From the NCBI GenBank assembly GCA_902767785.1, contig CACXIR010000006.1, positions 1 through 36,059 of the forward strand: a stretch of DNA of 36,059 bases, given 5' to 3'. Below are positions 23,061 to 31,972 of the stretch, piece by piece. The notes below the pieces were generated by a model. The model was given only the letters and a program-made list of their open reading frames with translations, did not search any database and was not told where the DNA came from. Numbering within the stretch: position 1 is the stretch's first letter; the number at the start of each line of letters is the position of its first letter. The position numbers and the translations under genes are program-made. The DNA is from Fibrobacter succinogenes (lineage in GTDB: Bacteria > Fibrobacterota > Fibrobacteria > Fibrobacterales > Fibrobacteraceae).

Positions 23061-24350
23061 ATGCAAATACTGAAAGTTACTCCGAAATCTGCTGAAATTG
23101 AACGCATCTGCGGGCGCGAGGTTGCACCCAGCAAAGAGATTCACGACAAGGTGATGCAAATCCTTGCCGACATCAAAAAGGGCGGCATAGCCAAGGCTAC
23201 CGCCTACGCTCAGAAGTTTGACGGCCTTAAGGGCAAGAACCTTCGGGTGCCTGCCTCCGCTATTGCAAAGTCTGCGGCCAAGTGCCCCAAGGAACTCCAG
23301 AAGGCGCTCCGGCAGGCCATCAAGAACGTCCGCGATTTCCACCAGAACCAGATGGAAGAATCCTGGCTCATGGAGGGCAAGGATGGTGTGGTTCTGGGTC
23401 AGCGTATCCGCCCCATGAGGCGGGTGGGCCTCTACGTTCCGGGCGGCGCGGGCATTTACCCCAGCACCGTCATCATGAACGCGGTGCCGGCCCTTGTGGC
23501 AGGCGTAGAAGACATTGTGGTGGTGACTCCCATCAAGGGAGAAATCAACCGCGCCGTGGCCTTTGTGCTGCAAGAACTGGGCATTGACGAAGTCTACCAC
23601 ATCGGTGGAGCGCAGGCCATCGCCCTGCTGGCTTATGGCGCCAAGGACGCCAAGGGCAAGACCGTGGTGGAACGCGTCGACAAGATTGTAGGCCCGGGCA
23701 ACGTGTTTGCCGCCATCGCCAAAAAGGAAGTCTTTGGCGTCGTGGACATCGACATGGTGGCCGGCCCCTCCGAAGTGCTGGTGATGGCAGATAACACCTG
23801 CGATCCGGATTTTGTGGCTGCCGACCTGCTTTCTCAGGCGGAACATGGGTCTGGCTTCGAGGCCGCTATTTGCATTACAGACAATATGGACACTGCCCAG
23901 ATGATATCCGCCTGCGTGGATGTCCAGGTGGAAAATTCCCCCAAGCGTGAACTCCTGGAAAAGGTACTCAAGAATTTCGGCCGCATCTTGGTGGTCAAGG
24001 ACTGGTTCGATGGCGTGGAAATCGCGAACCGCATCGCTCCGGAACACTTGGAAGTGATGACTGCAGAAGCCGAATCTATGGCCGCCCAAATCGAGAACGC
24101 GGGTGCCGTGTTTATTGGCCCCTGGTCTTCTGAACCGGTGGGCGATTACTTCGCGGGGCCCAACCACGTGCTGCCTACCAACGGCACGGGCCGCTTCTTC
24201 AGCCCGCTGGGCGTGTACGACTTCTTAAAGCGCATGAGCATCATCCGCTACAGCGAAAAAGCCATCAAGAAGAACGCCAAGGCGATAGCCGCCGTGGCGA
24301 CCGAAGAGGGCTTTATCCACCACGCCGCCGCGGTACTCAAGCGTTTGTAA
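23061..24350 (+). CDS. hisD: Histidinol dehydrogenase (429 aa)
   Basis: The length and motifs are those of HisD: GLYVPGGAGIYPS, the GPGN motif near 212, the zinc-site stretch LSQAEHGSG, the catalytic APEHLE with Glu328 and His329, and the late GPNHVLPTNGTGRF. It performs the last two oxidations of histidine synthesis, L-histidinol to L-histidine, using NAD and zinc. GAGG precedes the ATG at a suitable distance. No other his genes are adjacent, so the pathway is scattered in this genome. A terminator follows. Confidence 0.97.
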   Translation: MQILKVTPKSAEIERICGREVAPSKEIHDKVMQILADIKKGGIAKATAYAQKFDGLKGKNLRVPASAIAKSAAKCPKELQKALRQAIKNVRDFHQNQMEESWLMEGKDGVVLGQRIRPMRRVGLYVPGGAGIYPSTVIMNAVPALVAGVEDIVVVTPIKGEINRAVAFVLQELGIDEVYHIGGAQAIALLAYGAKDAKGKTVVERVDKIVGPGNVFAAIAKKEVFGVVDIDMVAGPSEVLVMADNTCDPDFVAADLLSQAEHGSGFEAAICITDNMDTAQMISACVDVQVENSPKRELLEKVLKNFGRILVVKDWFDGVEIANRIAPEHLEVMTAEAESMAAQIENAGAVFIGPWSSEPVGDYFAGPNHVLPTNGTGRFFSPLGVYDFLKRMSIIRYSEKAIKKNAKAIAAVATEEGFIHHAAAVLKRL

Positions 24351-24388
24351 CGTTCTCAAGCGCCTGTAAAAGCTTTCCTGAACCTATG

Positions 24389-24418
24389 AAAAATGCCGCC
24401 TGGTAGGCGGCATTTTTT
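24389..24418. terminator. Bidirectional terminator after hisD
   Basis: ATGCCGCC and GGCGGCAT form an 8-bp stem with loop TGGTA, flanked by A and T runs. It serves hisD and the convergent outer-membrane gene. Confidence 0.9.
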
Positions 24419-24440
24419 GTAAACTCAAAAATGTGCGGAG

Positions 24441-25688
24441 CTAGAAGCCTACGCTCATCTGGACCATGTAGATACGTTCTTCGTCCTGGCCGGTATAGTA
24501 ACCCAGTTCTTCGGCCCAGGTGGCGAATTCGAAGGTGAAGAACTGCAGCATTTCAAGCCCGATACCGGCTGCGGGGTACCCGCCCTTGAAACCGGCCGAA
24601 AGGCGCAGGGCCAGGGCCCTTATGGCGTAATTGTAGCCGGGCCATGCTATCAGGTTTTGCTCCACTTCCATACCGAAGTTGAGGTGGGATAGGGGCTTGT
24701 AGTTGTTGGCACCGTTGGTAATGTCGGTATAGTCCATGGCAAGGTTGAACTTGCGTCCAAAGCCCGTGTTCTTGTTGAAGAATCGAGGACTGTAGTTCAA
24801 GCCCACGGTCCAGTTAGGATCAATCTTGTCGCCTGCCAGTTCCTTGAAATAGATGTCTCTGACAGAGGAACCCACCCGGACCTCGCGGGTCAGCTGGTAG
24901 AGGACGCCCAAGTCGATGCCCATGGACACGGAGTTGAAATCGAAGACGTGGTCCGTTGCATCGTGGTAGCGGTCTGTCAGCGTATCTTGCAGGTTGTTAT
25001 AGTTCATGATGTCGATGGTCATCATTTCAACCTTCTGGCGCTTGGCAGCCTTTACGCCAATACCCGCCGAGAAGTTGTTTGTAAAGCCATAGGATACGCC
25101 ACCCTGCGCCACCGCATCTACGTAGAACGTGTCCACCACCATGTTGGGCAGCACGATTCCGCCGTCCAGGTAGGGGGCTACGTTTCCGTCCACCCAAATG
25201 GCACCTCCGATTCCGTGGAATGCCAGTTCGGCATCCATCTTGATTTTCATGGAGAGGTACTTGTGGTCGTAGTTGTTAATCTTGTGGATCAGCTCCGGGT
25301 GTGCCGACAGGGAGTCCATCAGAACGGACGATGCCTTCAGGCCGTTTTCCGACGCTTCCCTGGCTGCGCCCTGGTAAAGGGCTTGTAGGTCCTTGGCCAC
25401 GTTGTAGGTGTGGAAGTACTCCTCGAATGGGCCTGCGCCACCCAGGTTCAAGCGCATGTCGCCATAGTTCCTGGGGTAGTAGCCCGTTTCGGGGTACTGG
25501 TCGTAATTGCCCAGCTTGTTAATTTGGGTAAGGCCTGCGTAGTTGAAATAGATGGCTTCCTTGTCGTCTACCACGGCCACGTGGGCGTTACCCATGGCCT
25601 CTGCACGGAGGGAACGGTGGGTAGGGGCCTTGATGGCGAGGGCGAATGTAGCGAGGCACAAGGCTATTAGAACGATTCTCTTTCTCAT
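24441..25688 (-). CDS. Outer-membrane beta-barrel protein, unknown function (415 aa)
   Basis: A signal peptide (MRKRIVLIALCLATFALA) is followed by an N-terminal segment RSLRAEAMGNAHVAVVDDKEAIYFNYAGL. That pattern, with an acidic-aromatic NYAGL, is shared by FadL/PorV-like and UPF0164-type barrels. The remainder alternates hydrophobic and polar residues and the protein ends in Phe, the usual outer-membrane signature. Its ATG overlaps the stop of the upstream lipoprotein gene as ATGA, so translation is coupled and the two products probably work together. Transport or assembly roles are possible; none is shown by the sequence. Confidence 0.75.
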   Translation of the reverse strand: MRKRIVLIALCLATFALAIKAPTHRSLRAEAMGNAHVAVVDDKEAIYFNYAGLTQINKLGNYDQYPETGYYPRNYGDMRLNLGGAGPFEEYFHTYNVAKDLQALYQGAAREASENGLKASSVLMDSLSAHPELIHKINNYDHKYLSMKIKMDAELAFHGIGGAIWVDGNVAPYLDGGIVLPNMVVDTFYVDAVAQGGVSYGFTNNFSAGIGVKAAKRQKVEMMTIDIMNYNNLQDTLTDRYHDATDHVFDFNSVSMGIDLGVLYQLTREVRVGSSVRDIYFKELAGDKIDPNWTVGLNYSPRFFNKNTGFGRKFNLAMDYTDITNGANNYKPLSHLNFGMEVEQNLIAWPGYNYAIRALALRLSAGFKGGYPAAGIGLEMLQFFTFEFATWAEELGYYTGQDEERIYMVQMSVGF

Positions 25689-27046
25689 TCTTTGTACCTC
25701 GCAGCTTGGGCTTCAAGATTTTTCCGGTATGCTTCTTCGGTGTAGTTGACCCAGCAGCCGCCAATATATTTCTTTCGGTATTCCAGGTCGTACTTGCCCT
25801 CGTAATCCAGGGAGACCTGTTTCTTTTTGGCCATGTATTCTTCAAAGGGCAATTTCTGGGGGTTGTACACCAAATTCGCTGCGAACTTGAACCGGTGGTC
25901 ACCCGTGTTGTTCCTGTCGCTTACAAGCGAGTGTATAAACTCCCACTCGTCGTCATCGGCGGGCTGCCCATCCATGTCAATGTCCACGGACCTGTACTTT
26001 TCGTTGGGGGCGACAGACTTCACAATCATCAGGTTGGACGTGCCCTTCTTTTGGTCGGCCATGTTCATGGCTATGCTGAATTCGTCGAATACAAAGTTCT
26101 GGTTGTTGTCCCTGGGGTCTTCGTCAACTACTCCGTCGCCATCGTTGTCCTGGCCGTCTACGACTTCCTCGTCCACGCAGCCGTCGCCGTCCTCGTCTAC
26201 GTCCATGCTGTAGCCGGTAAACGAGATAACCGCAGACAGGTTTTTCTCGTTTTCATCGGGGTCGTCTGATACTTCGGTTACAGAAGCGATAGCCTCGCAA
26301 GAGGCGCTGGTGGTGGTGTTTTTGCCTTCGGCCGACAGAAGGGAAGAGAATCCAGGGAAGATTTGCCCGACGACGGAACCCATGGACTCGGGGTTCTTTG
26401 CGCAGGTAAGCGCCACTTCGTGAAGGAATTCAAGGCTCTCTGCGCCCTTGTTGCCGTGAAGTCCGTTCAAGATGTCTCCTATGCTGCACTTGGGCAGACC
26501 CGAGATGGGATCCTTTTCCTTACAGGCGGCAATGTTGGGCATTTCTTTGCGCAAAACCAGCATGAACTGGAACATCTCCAAAACCATGTAGCTGTCGGAG
26601 ATGGTCTTGAAGGTGACCACGCCGTCCAGCCTTCCGGTGGTGTCGTAGGTGATGAATTTCTTCATGAAGTCCACTACGACGTTGATGCTTTGATGGTACT
26701 TTTGCGCCATTTCGTCGCTCATCCCTGCAATGGGGAGTACGGAGGCGTTTCCATCGGTGTTTACGTACTTCAGAATTTCAAAGGCGTTGACTTCCTCTAG
26801 GTTGATCTTGGCCTTGGCCGAACCGTACCAGGCTTCGGAGTGTGAAGAGTCTGCAGCGATAGCCTTGCTAAAGTAGCGCTCTGCCTCGCCGTAGTCGTTG
26901 TTGCGGAACTTAAGGTATCCTTCATAGGTCAATGCGTCGGCGTCACTATTGTCAACATTGATGGCCTCTGTGGGGTTGAACAAGTTGCACCCGACAATGC
27001 CCAAAAACAGGACGCATAGGGAACATAGGACGATTTTTAGTTTCAT
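25685..27046 (-). CDS. Lipoprotein with TPR and calcium-type acidic repeats (453 aa)
   Basis: The lipobox GIVGC places the lipidated Cys at residue 20. Residues about 37-75 form a TPR-like pair (YEGYLKFRNNDYGEAERYFSKAI). A stretch near 280-320 (DVDEDGDGCVDE, DGQDNDGDGVVDEDP) has the D-x-D-x-D-G pattern of thrombospondin type 3 or dockerin-like calcium loops. The rest is unrecognised. The gene is the first of the coupled pair with the outer-membrane protein downstream. No good ribosome-binding site precedes the ATG, and a TATCTT box lies about 35 nt upstream. A calcium-bound scaffold at the outer membrane is an inference. Confidence 0.75.
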   Translation of the reverse strand: MKLKIVLCSLCVLFLGIVGCNLFNPTEAINVDNSDADALTYEGYLKFRNNDYGEAERYFSKAIAADSSHSEAWYGSAKAKINLEEVNAFEILKYVNTDGNASVLPIAGMSDEMAQKYHQSINVVVDFMKKFITYDTTGRLDGVVTFKTISDSYMVLEMFQFMLVLRKEMPNIAACKEKDPISGLPKCSIGDILNGLHGNKGAESLEFLHEVALTCAKNPESMGSVVGQIFPGFSSLLSAEGKNTTTSASCEAIASVTEVSDDPDENEKNLSAVISFTGYSMDVDEDGDGCVDEEVVDGQDNDGDGVVDEDPRDNNQNFVFDEFSIAMNMADQKKGTSNLMIVKSVAPNEKYRSVDIDMDGQPADDDEWEFIHSLVSDRNNTGDHRFKFAANLVYNPQKLPFEEYMAKKKQVSLDYEGKYDLEYRKKYIGGCWVNYTEEAYRKNLEAQAARYKE

Positions 27047-27096
27047 AAGTCGTACTTGGTAGTTTGGTTCTCCATAAAGATAACTTTCTTCTTACA

Positions 27097-27135
27097 AAAA
27101 GACATAAATAAGGGGAAAAAAGACATAAATATGGG
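27097..27135 (+). repeat. Two 20-bp-spaced direct repeats in a divergent promoter region
   Basis: AAAAAGACATAAATA followed by one or two bases and GGG occurs twice, at 27097 and 27117, exactly 20 bp apart (two helical turns). They lie just upstream of the -10 box of the YkgJ-like gene and may bind a regulator. Confidence 0.45.
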
Positions 27136-27142
27136 TTCTTTT

Positions 27143-27148
27143 TATATT
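27143..27148 (+). promoter_or_regulatory. -10 box directly upstream of the YkgJ-like gene
   Basis: TATATT ends 8 nt before the ATG at 27156, again predicting a leaderless message. Confidence 0.5.
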
Positions 27149-27155
27149 TGGAACC

Positions 27156-27908
27156 ATGAGTTTGTGCCAGGACTATTTCCCTACCAAGGCCTATGTGCTT
27201 GCCGAAAAAAGGCTGGGTTCCCTGTTGGGTCGGGAAAGGGATAGGCTTGACGCTTTGGCAAGGGGCTTAGGCCGGGACCATGCCATAGGTCCGGACAACC
27301 TGGCCGAGCAGGCTCCCTTCATTCTGGAATTTGCCCAAGAATACCACAAGGCGTACGACTCGTACCTGGCTGCAGTGCTGCCCCAGCACCCAAGGCCCAT
27401 CCAGTGCGGGCCCTCTTGCGGAAACTGCTGCCACCATTACCCCATGTCGGTGGAGCCTTTCGAGCTGGTTTACTTGTACATGAACCTGCGAAAGCGCGAT
27501 GATTTCCTCTCCATTATGGAGGACTGCCAAATTCGTGCAACGTTGTTCGAAACCCTGCTGAACGGCAGGCTTGCTTCCGAGGCCTCCGAAGACGAGGCCG
27601 AAGACGGAGCACTTCACGACTATTTTGGCCGGTGGAAGCCATGCCCCTTTTCCAATTCCAGCGGAGATTGCGGCATATACGGCCTAAGGCCGGTTTCTTG
27701 CCGCATGTACTTTAGCGAGACTTTGCCCAAGTTCTGCACTCCGGAATTTTTGCAGACCGAAAAGAACGAAAGCTACGTGGTTTACATGCCCGACAACGTG
27801 GAAGAGGCCCTGCTGGGAATATCGGAACATTATGCCGACCTGGAACTCCCCGAAAGCTATTTTGGCGGGCTTTTGTCTTTGAACCTTTACGAGGGAATTC
27901 TAGGATGA
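27156..27908 (+). CDS. YkgJ-family cysteine-cluster protein (250 aa)
   Basis: Cysteine motifs of the YkgJ/PF03692 family are present: QCGPSCGNCC near residues 87-96, then CPFSNSSGDCGIY and the family's RPVSCRMY. These residues are thought to bind zinc or an iron-sulphur cluster. The function of the family is not settled. The start at 27156 has no ribosome-binding site but a -10 box immediately before it. The stop overlaps the next ATG as ATGA (27905-27908), so the protein is probably translated together with the SprT-like protease. Confidence 0.8.
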   Translation: MSLCQDYFPTKAYVLAEKRLGSLLGRERDRLDALARGLGRDHAIGPDNLAEQAPFILEFAQEYHKAYDSYLAAVLPQHPRPIQCGPSCGNCCHHYPMSVEPFELVYLYMNLRKRDDFLSIMEDCQIRATLFETLLNGRLASEASEDEAEDGALHDYFGRWKPCPFSNSSGDCGIYGLRPVSCRMYFSETLPKFCTPEFLQTEKNESYVVYMPDNVEEALLGISEHYADLELPESYFGGLLSLNLYEGILG

Positions 27909-28686
27909 TAGGCGAAGGGCAGTTGGATTTGTTCGGCCAGTTGGATCTTTTTGGGGATTCCCCCAAAGAGCCACAGGTGCCTGCATCCCAGGCGTCGTCT
28001 CCCGACAGTTCCATGAACGGCCTGGTCACTTTCAAGTACAGCCCCCGCATGAAAAAGTGCATCCGTTGCGTGGGCGGGTTCCTTTTTGGCCACCCCGAGG
28101 TGCTGCTGCCGGGCTACATGAAGGCTCCGGAATTTGCACAGGCCAGGGAAATTGCCGCCGAATGGGCGGAACATGCCATACGCCGCAAGACCCAGAAGAA
28201 CAAGATGATGAAAAAGACCAGGTGCTGGCGGACAAGGGCGAAAAGACCCTGGAATCCCGCAGCAAGATTCCGCCCATACGCCCCAAGGGAACCTATCACG
28301 ACTTGAACCAGGTCTTGGCTGCGGTGAACGAGACTTATTTCGACGGTGCCTTGACCTGCCGCATTACCTGGAGCAACAGGGTAGGGGGCCTTAGCTTCCA
28401 TTCCGTGCGCAAGGACCCCATAACGGGGGAAAATTTCCACCTGATTAGCATCAGCAAGGGGTACGACGCCAAGAACTGTCCCCTGTATGCGGTGGCAGGA
28501 GTGGTTTACCACGAATGCCTCCATGTGGTGATACCTGTGGAGGAACACAATGGCCGCCGCGTGGTCCACGGCAGGATATTTAGGCAGCGGGAACGCCGCT
28601 ACATCTATTTTGACGAATGGAACCGCTGGCACAAAGAGGTTCTGCCCAGAAACATCCGCGCCATGCGCCGCGGGAAAGAACTTTGA
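27905..28686 (+). CDS. SprT-like zinc metalloprotease interrupted by an apparent one-base frameshift
   Basis: Frame one encodes MIGEGQLDLFG up to about AEHAIRRKTQKN (28200). After that it turns into improbable Arg/Pro-rich sequence, and a frame shifted by -1 continues as DQVLADKGEK and on to the stop at 28684-28686. The second part contains the zinc motif HECLH (HExxH) and a later VVHGRIF, as in SprT/YgjP-type proteases. One extra A in the A5 run at 28211-28215 would join the two frames perfectly (reading MMKKDQVLA). Either a base was lost in the cell or in sequencing, or ribosomes or polymerase slip at the A-run. Alternatively two overlapping proteins are made, but the second half has no convincing start. 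Confidence 0.7.
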
Positions 28687-28703
28687 AATAATCGAGGAAT
28701 AAA

Positions 28704-29822
28704 ATGACTGATCCAAGAATTACGCAACTTGCAGAGAATCTAATCAACAATGCCATCGGGCTTAAGGCGGGGGAGAACATCCTTATCGAGACCACGGACA
28801 CCCCCGACGAAGTCTCCACGGAGCTGGTGAAGGCGGTAGAGAAGGCGGGCGGAAACGCCTTTGTCCGCAATTCCTGCAGCCGCGTCCGCCGTCAGGTTAT
28901 CAAGTCTGCTTCCGAAGAGCAGATGAAGATTGCCGCGGAACTGTCCTTGGCCGAGATGAAAAAGATGCAGGCCTACATCGCCATTCGCGGGGCCGACAAC
29001 GCCATGGAAAACTGCGACATCAGCGACGAGAAGATGCTTTTGTATCGCACCATGACTCAAGAAACGTTAGATTACCGCGTGAACAAGACCAAATGGTGCG
29101 TGCTCCGCTGGCCCAACCCCTCCATGGCGCAGGGCGCAAAGATGAGTACCGAGGCTTTCGAGGATTTTTACTTCAAGGCCTGCCTTGCGGATTACCCTCG
29201 CATGAATGCTGCCGCCAAGCACCTGATGGATTTGATGAACCGCACGGACAAGGTTCGCCTTGTGGCGAAGGATACGGATTTGACCTTCAGCATCAAGGAC
29301 ATTCCTGCGGTTCCCTGCTGCGGCAACATGAACATTCCCGACGGAGAGGTCTATACGGCGCCCGTGAAGAACAGCATTAACGGAGTTATCCACTACAATA
29401 CGCCCACGCTTTACGAAGGTAAGCAGTTCAGCGGCATACGCCTGGAATTCAAGGACGGCAAGATTGTGGGCGCCGCCTGCGAAACCGGCGACAACAAGAG
29501 CCTGAACGCCATATTCGATACCGACGAGGGCGCCCGCTACGTGGGGGAATTTGCCATTGGAATCAACCCCTATGTGATGGAACCCATGTGCGACATCTTG
29601 TTTGACGAAAAGATTGCGGGAAGCATCCACTTTACGCCGGGCAAGTGCTACGAAGACGCCTACAACGGGAACCATTCCGCTATTCATTGGGACTTGGTGC
29701 TGATTATGCGCCCTGAATATGGCGGCGGCGAAATCTGGTTCGACGACAAGCTCATCCGCAAGGACGGCCTGTTCGTTGTGGACGAACTCAAGTGCCTGAA
29801 CCCAGACCAACTTAGAGTCTAA
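28704..29822 (+). CDS. M29-family aminopeptidase (372 aa)
   Basis: The sequence shows the M29 (AmpS/AmpT) pattern. The N-terminal region has LKAGENILIETTD, and the metal ligands are spread as PDGEVYTAP, VGEFAIGIN, GSIHF and NGNHSAIHWD. Enzymes of this family remove N-terminal residues using two cobalt or zinc ions and form dimers with a large internal cavity. The length is close to family members of about 370-410 residues. GAGG precedes the ATG, 17 nt after the protease stop, so it may be the third gene of that operon. A terminator follows. Confidence 0.85.
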   Translation: MTDPRITQLAENLINNAIGLKAGENILIETTDTPDEVSTELVKAVEKAGGNAFVRNSCSRVRRQVIKSASEEQMKIAAELSLAEMKKMQAYIAIRGADNAMENCDISDEKMLLYRTMTQETLDYRVNKTKWCVLRWPNPSMAQGAKMSTEAFEDFYFKACLADYPRMNAAAKHLMDLMNRTDKVRLVAKDTDLTFSIKDIPAVPCCGNMNIPDGEVYTAPVKNSINGVIHYNTPTLYEGKQFSGIRLEFKDGKIVGAACETGDNKSLNAIFDTDEGARYVGEFAIGINPYVMEPMCDILFDEKIAGSIHFTPGKCYEDAYNGNHSAIHWDLVLIMRPEYGGGEIWFDDKLIRKDGLFVVDELKCLNPDQLRV

Positions 29823-29883
29823 AAAAGTAATTGCGAAGGCGAAGCCTGGAGCAACCCGTTCTTGCAATCTTTTTTAGGAAAAC

Positions 29884-29913
29884 AAAAAGCCGTCCTTTGC
29901 GGGACGGCTTTTT
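29884..29913. terminator. Bidirectional terminator between the aminopeptidase and asd
   Basis: GCCGTCC and GGGACGGC form the stem around TTTGC, flanked by A5 and T5. It serves both convergent genes. Confidence 0.9.
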
Positions 29914-29951
29914 GAATGCTTTGCCATAGCGGGTTCGAGCCGCTATCTCAA

Positions 29952-30974
29952 TTACACCCCCTTGACGAGGATCTCGCCAATCTGCACGGCGTTGAGGGCA
30001 GCACCCTTGCGGATCTGGTCGCCGGTGAGCCACAGCGTGTTGCTGTTCTCGTCGGCCAGGTCCTTACGGATACGGCCTACGAACACGTTGTCCTTGCCGG
30101 CGCTTTCCAGCGGCATGGGGTACACGTAGTTCTGCGGGTCGTCCTTCAGGGTCACGCCCGGAGCGTTCTTGAGGGCGTTGCGGATTTCTTCCACAGAAAC
30201 CGGGCGTTCCGTTTCGAACCACACGGATTCGGAGTGAGAACGGAGAGAGCTCACGCGCACGCAGGTGGCGCTGGTACGAACGTCGGAATGCATGATCTTC
30301 CGAGTTTCGTTGAACATCTTCATCTCTTCCTTGGTGTAGTCGTTTTCCGTCATCTTGTCGATCTGCGGAATCACGTTGTAGGCCAGCTGGAAGGGGAACT
30401 TGTTGATGTGGGTGGTAGAACCGGTTTCAATGATGTCCTTGTACTGCTGCTTCAGTTCTTCCATGGCTACGGCACCGGCGCCGCTGGCACTCTGGTAAGA
30501 GGAAATGTGGATCTTCTTGATGTGGGAAATCTTGTTGATGGGGTTCAGCACCACCACCATCATGATGGTCGTGCAGTTGGGGTTGGCGATAATGCCCTTG
30601 CCGCCCAGTTCCGCCTTGTAGAGCTTGATGTCTTCGGGGTTCACTTCGGGAACAACCAGAGGCACGGCGGGGTCCATGCGGAAGAAGCTGGTGTTGTCCA
30701 CCACCACTGCGCCGTTTTCCACGGCGATGGGGGCGAATTCCTGAGAGATCGCGGCGCCTGCAGAGCTGAGCACCAGGTCGATTCCCTTGAAGGAGTCCTT
30801 GTTCAACACTTCGCACTTCAGGGTTTCGCCCTTGAACTTGAATTCGCGACCGGCGCTGCGTTCGGAGGCGAGGAGCTTCAGGCTTTGCAGCGGGAAGTTG
30901 CGTTCCTCGAGGATGGAAAGGATTTCTTGGCCTACGGCACCAGTGGCGCCCATGATGGCTACGTTGCGAATCAT
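29952..30974 (-). CDS. asd: Aspartate-semialdehyde dehydrogenase (340 aa)
   Basis: The N-terminal NADP-binding motif is MGATGAVGQ. The catalytic cysteine is Cys134 in NPNCTT, and later family segments include YQSASGAG and VRTSATCVRV. It reduces aspartyl phosphate to aspartate semialdehyde, the branch point to lysine, diaminopimelate, threonine and methionine. AAAGG precedes the ATG. The gene is the last of a compact minus-strand set behind ssb and a membrane protein, with 11 nt between coding regions. The pairing with ssb is probably positional rather than functional. Confidence 0.95.
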   Translation of the reverse strand: MIRNVAIMGATGAVGQEILSILEERNFPLQSLKLLASERSAGREFKFKGETLKCEVLNKDSFKGIDLVLSSAGAAISQEFAPIAVENGAVVVDNTSFFRMDPAVPLVVPEVNPEDIKLYKAELGGKGIIANPNCTTIMMVVVLNPINKISHIKKIHISSYQSASGAGAVAMEELKQQYKDIIETGSTTHINKFPFQLAYNVIPQIDKMTENDYTKEEMKMFNETRKIMHSDVRTSATCVRVSSLRSHSESVWFETERPVSVEEIRNALKNAPGVTLKDDPQNYVYPMPLESAGKDNVFVGRIRKDLADENSNTLWLTGDQIRKGAALNAVQIGEILVKGV

Positions 30975-30985
30975 ACGTTTAACCT

Positions 30986-31969
30986 TTATTGTTCTTCTTG
31001 TTGAGGTTGATAATTTATAAGCAGTGCCTGGATGGCGCTTATAAAGCGTTCCAGGGAAACTTTGGATTGCGCCAGCTGGTCCTTGGCCTGCTGCCTTTGC
31101 ACCCTCTGCTCGTCTGCATTCTCTTGCAGGGTGTAGTTGTAGAGGGAGTAGGCGGCTAGCCTCAGGCTTTCTGTGGCTTGGATAAGCTCGGTGTGCGCTT
31201 CGCTGGATTCGTGGGGGTGGAACAGCCCCAGGGCCTTCTTGTTGATGGCCATGGCGTTGTTGCTGATGGCAAGGGCCTGACGGCTCTTTTCCTCACGTTC
31301 CTTCTCGCCGATGTTGGGCGGGAGGGTGCCAAAACCATTGATGGCGTTTTCCACCTCTTGCATCCGCTTGATGACCTTGCGGGATTCGTCCATGTAGCTG
31401 TCCAGCCTGGCCTTTGCACCTTCGGTGAGGGTGGCGGGCCTTGCAGGCCTTTGTCCTTGGACTTCTTCGCCAGCGGCACCGGGGGTTCTAACCTGTGTTC
31501 CGGTGACCCGGCCCTTCTTGGATTTTGCAGGGGTGCCGTCCTGGAACGAGGATATGTAGTCCTGGTACATGGCGTTCTGCGCGGCGATGTCTTCGGCGGA
31601 GTACGAGGAAGTGATAATCAGGGTGGGCCTGTCCCAGTAAGAGATCCCTACGATGCTGGCGAGCATTAGGGCTGCAAAGATTCCGTTGGCTACTTTTTCC
31701 GGCGTTTCCTCGCTCTTGATGACATAGAAGATGGCAAAGAAGAACAGGCTTCCGAATGCCAGCAGCAATCCGCCGTCGGTATTGTAGGCAATAAAGGAGT
31801 TCTTTGTGAAATAGAACAGGCAGTCCAGGATGACTATGATGAACGACAACAAGGCTCCGACCATTTTCTGGCCGCGGGTTGCTGCCGCTGCGGACTGCAA
31901 TATAGTGATGAACGTGACTCCCAGCGGGAGTACGAACATCAATGCAATTTGAGCTACGTCCTGGTTCAT
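30986..31969 (-). CDS. Membrane protein with C-terminal coiled coil (327 aa)
   Basis: Four hydrophobic helices lie in the first 120 residues (about 7-27, 37-55, 67-84, 93-110). A Gly/Pro-rich linker (residues about 150-180) follows, then 150 residues rich in Glu, Gln, Lys and Ala with heptad-like Leu spacing, likely a coiled coil. No known family was recognised. The start codon lies 3 nt after the ssb stop and the end is 11 nt before asd, so it is in an operon with both. Confidence 0.75.
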   Translation of the reverse strand: MNQDVAQIALMFVLPLGVTFITILQSAAAATRGQKMVGALLSFIIVILDCLFYFTKNSFIAYNTDGGLLLAFGSLFFFAIFYVIKSEETPEKVANGIFAALMLASIVGISYWDRPTLIITSSYSAEDIAAQNAMYQDYISSFQDGTPAKSKKGRVTGTQVRTPGAAGEEVQGQRPARPATLTEGAKARLDSYMDESRKVIKRMQEVENAINGFGTLPPNIGEKEREEKSRQALAISNNAMAINKKALGLFHPHESSEAHTELIQATESLRLAAYSLYNYTLQENADEQRVQRQQAKDQLAQSKVSLERFISAIQALLINYQPQQEEQ

Positions 31970-31972
31970 GGG

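Noticed and set aside
29925-29951. tRNA T-arm-like hairpin (ATAGCGG GTTCGAG CCGCTAT) beside asd
   Set aside because: No acceptor, D or anticodon arms are present. It is a single hairpin in the asd 3' region and is probably coincidental.
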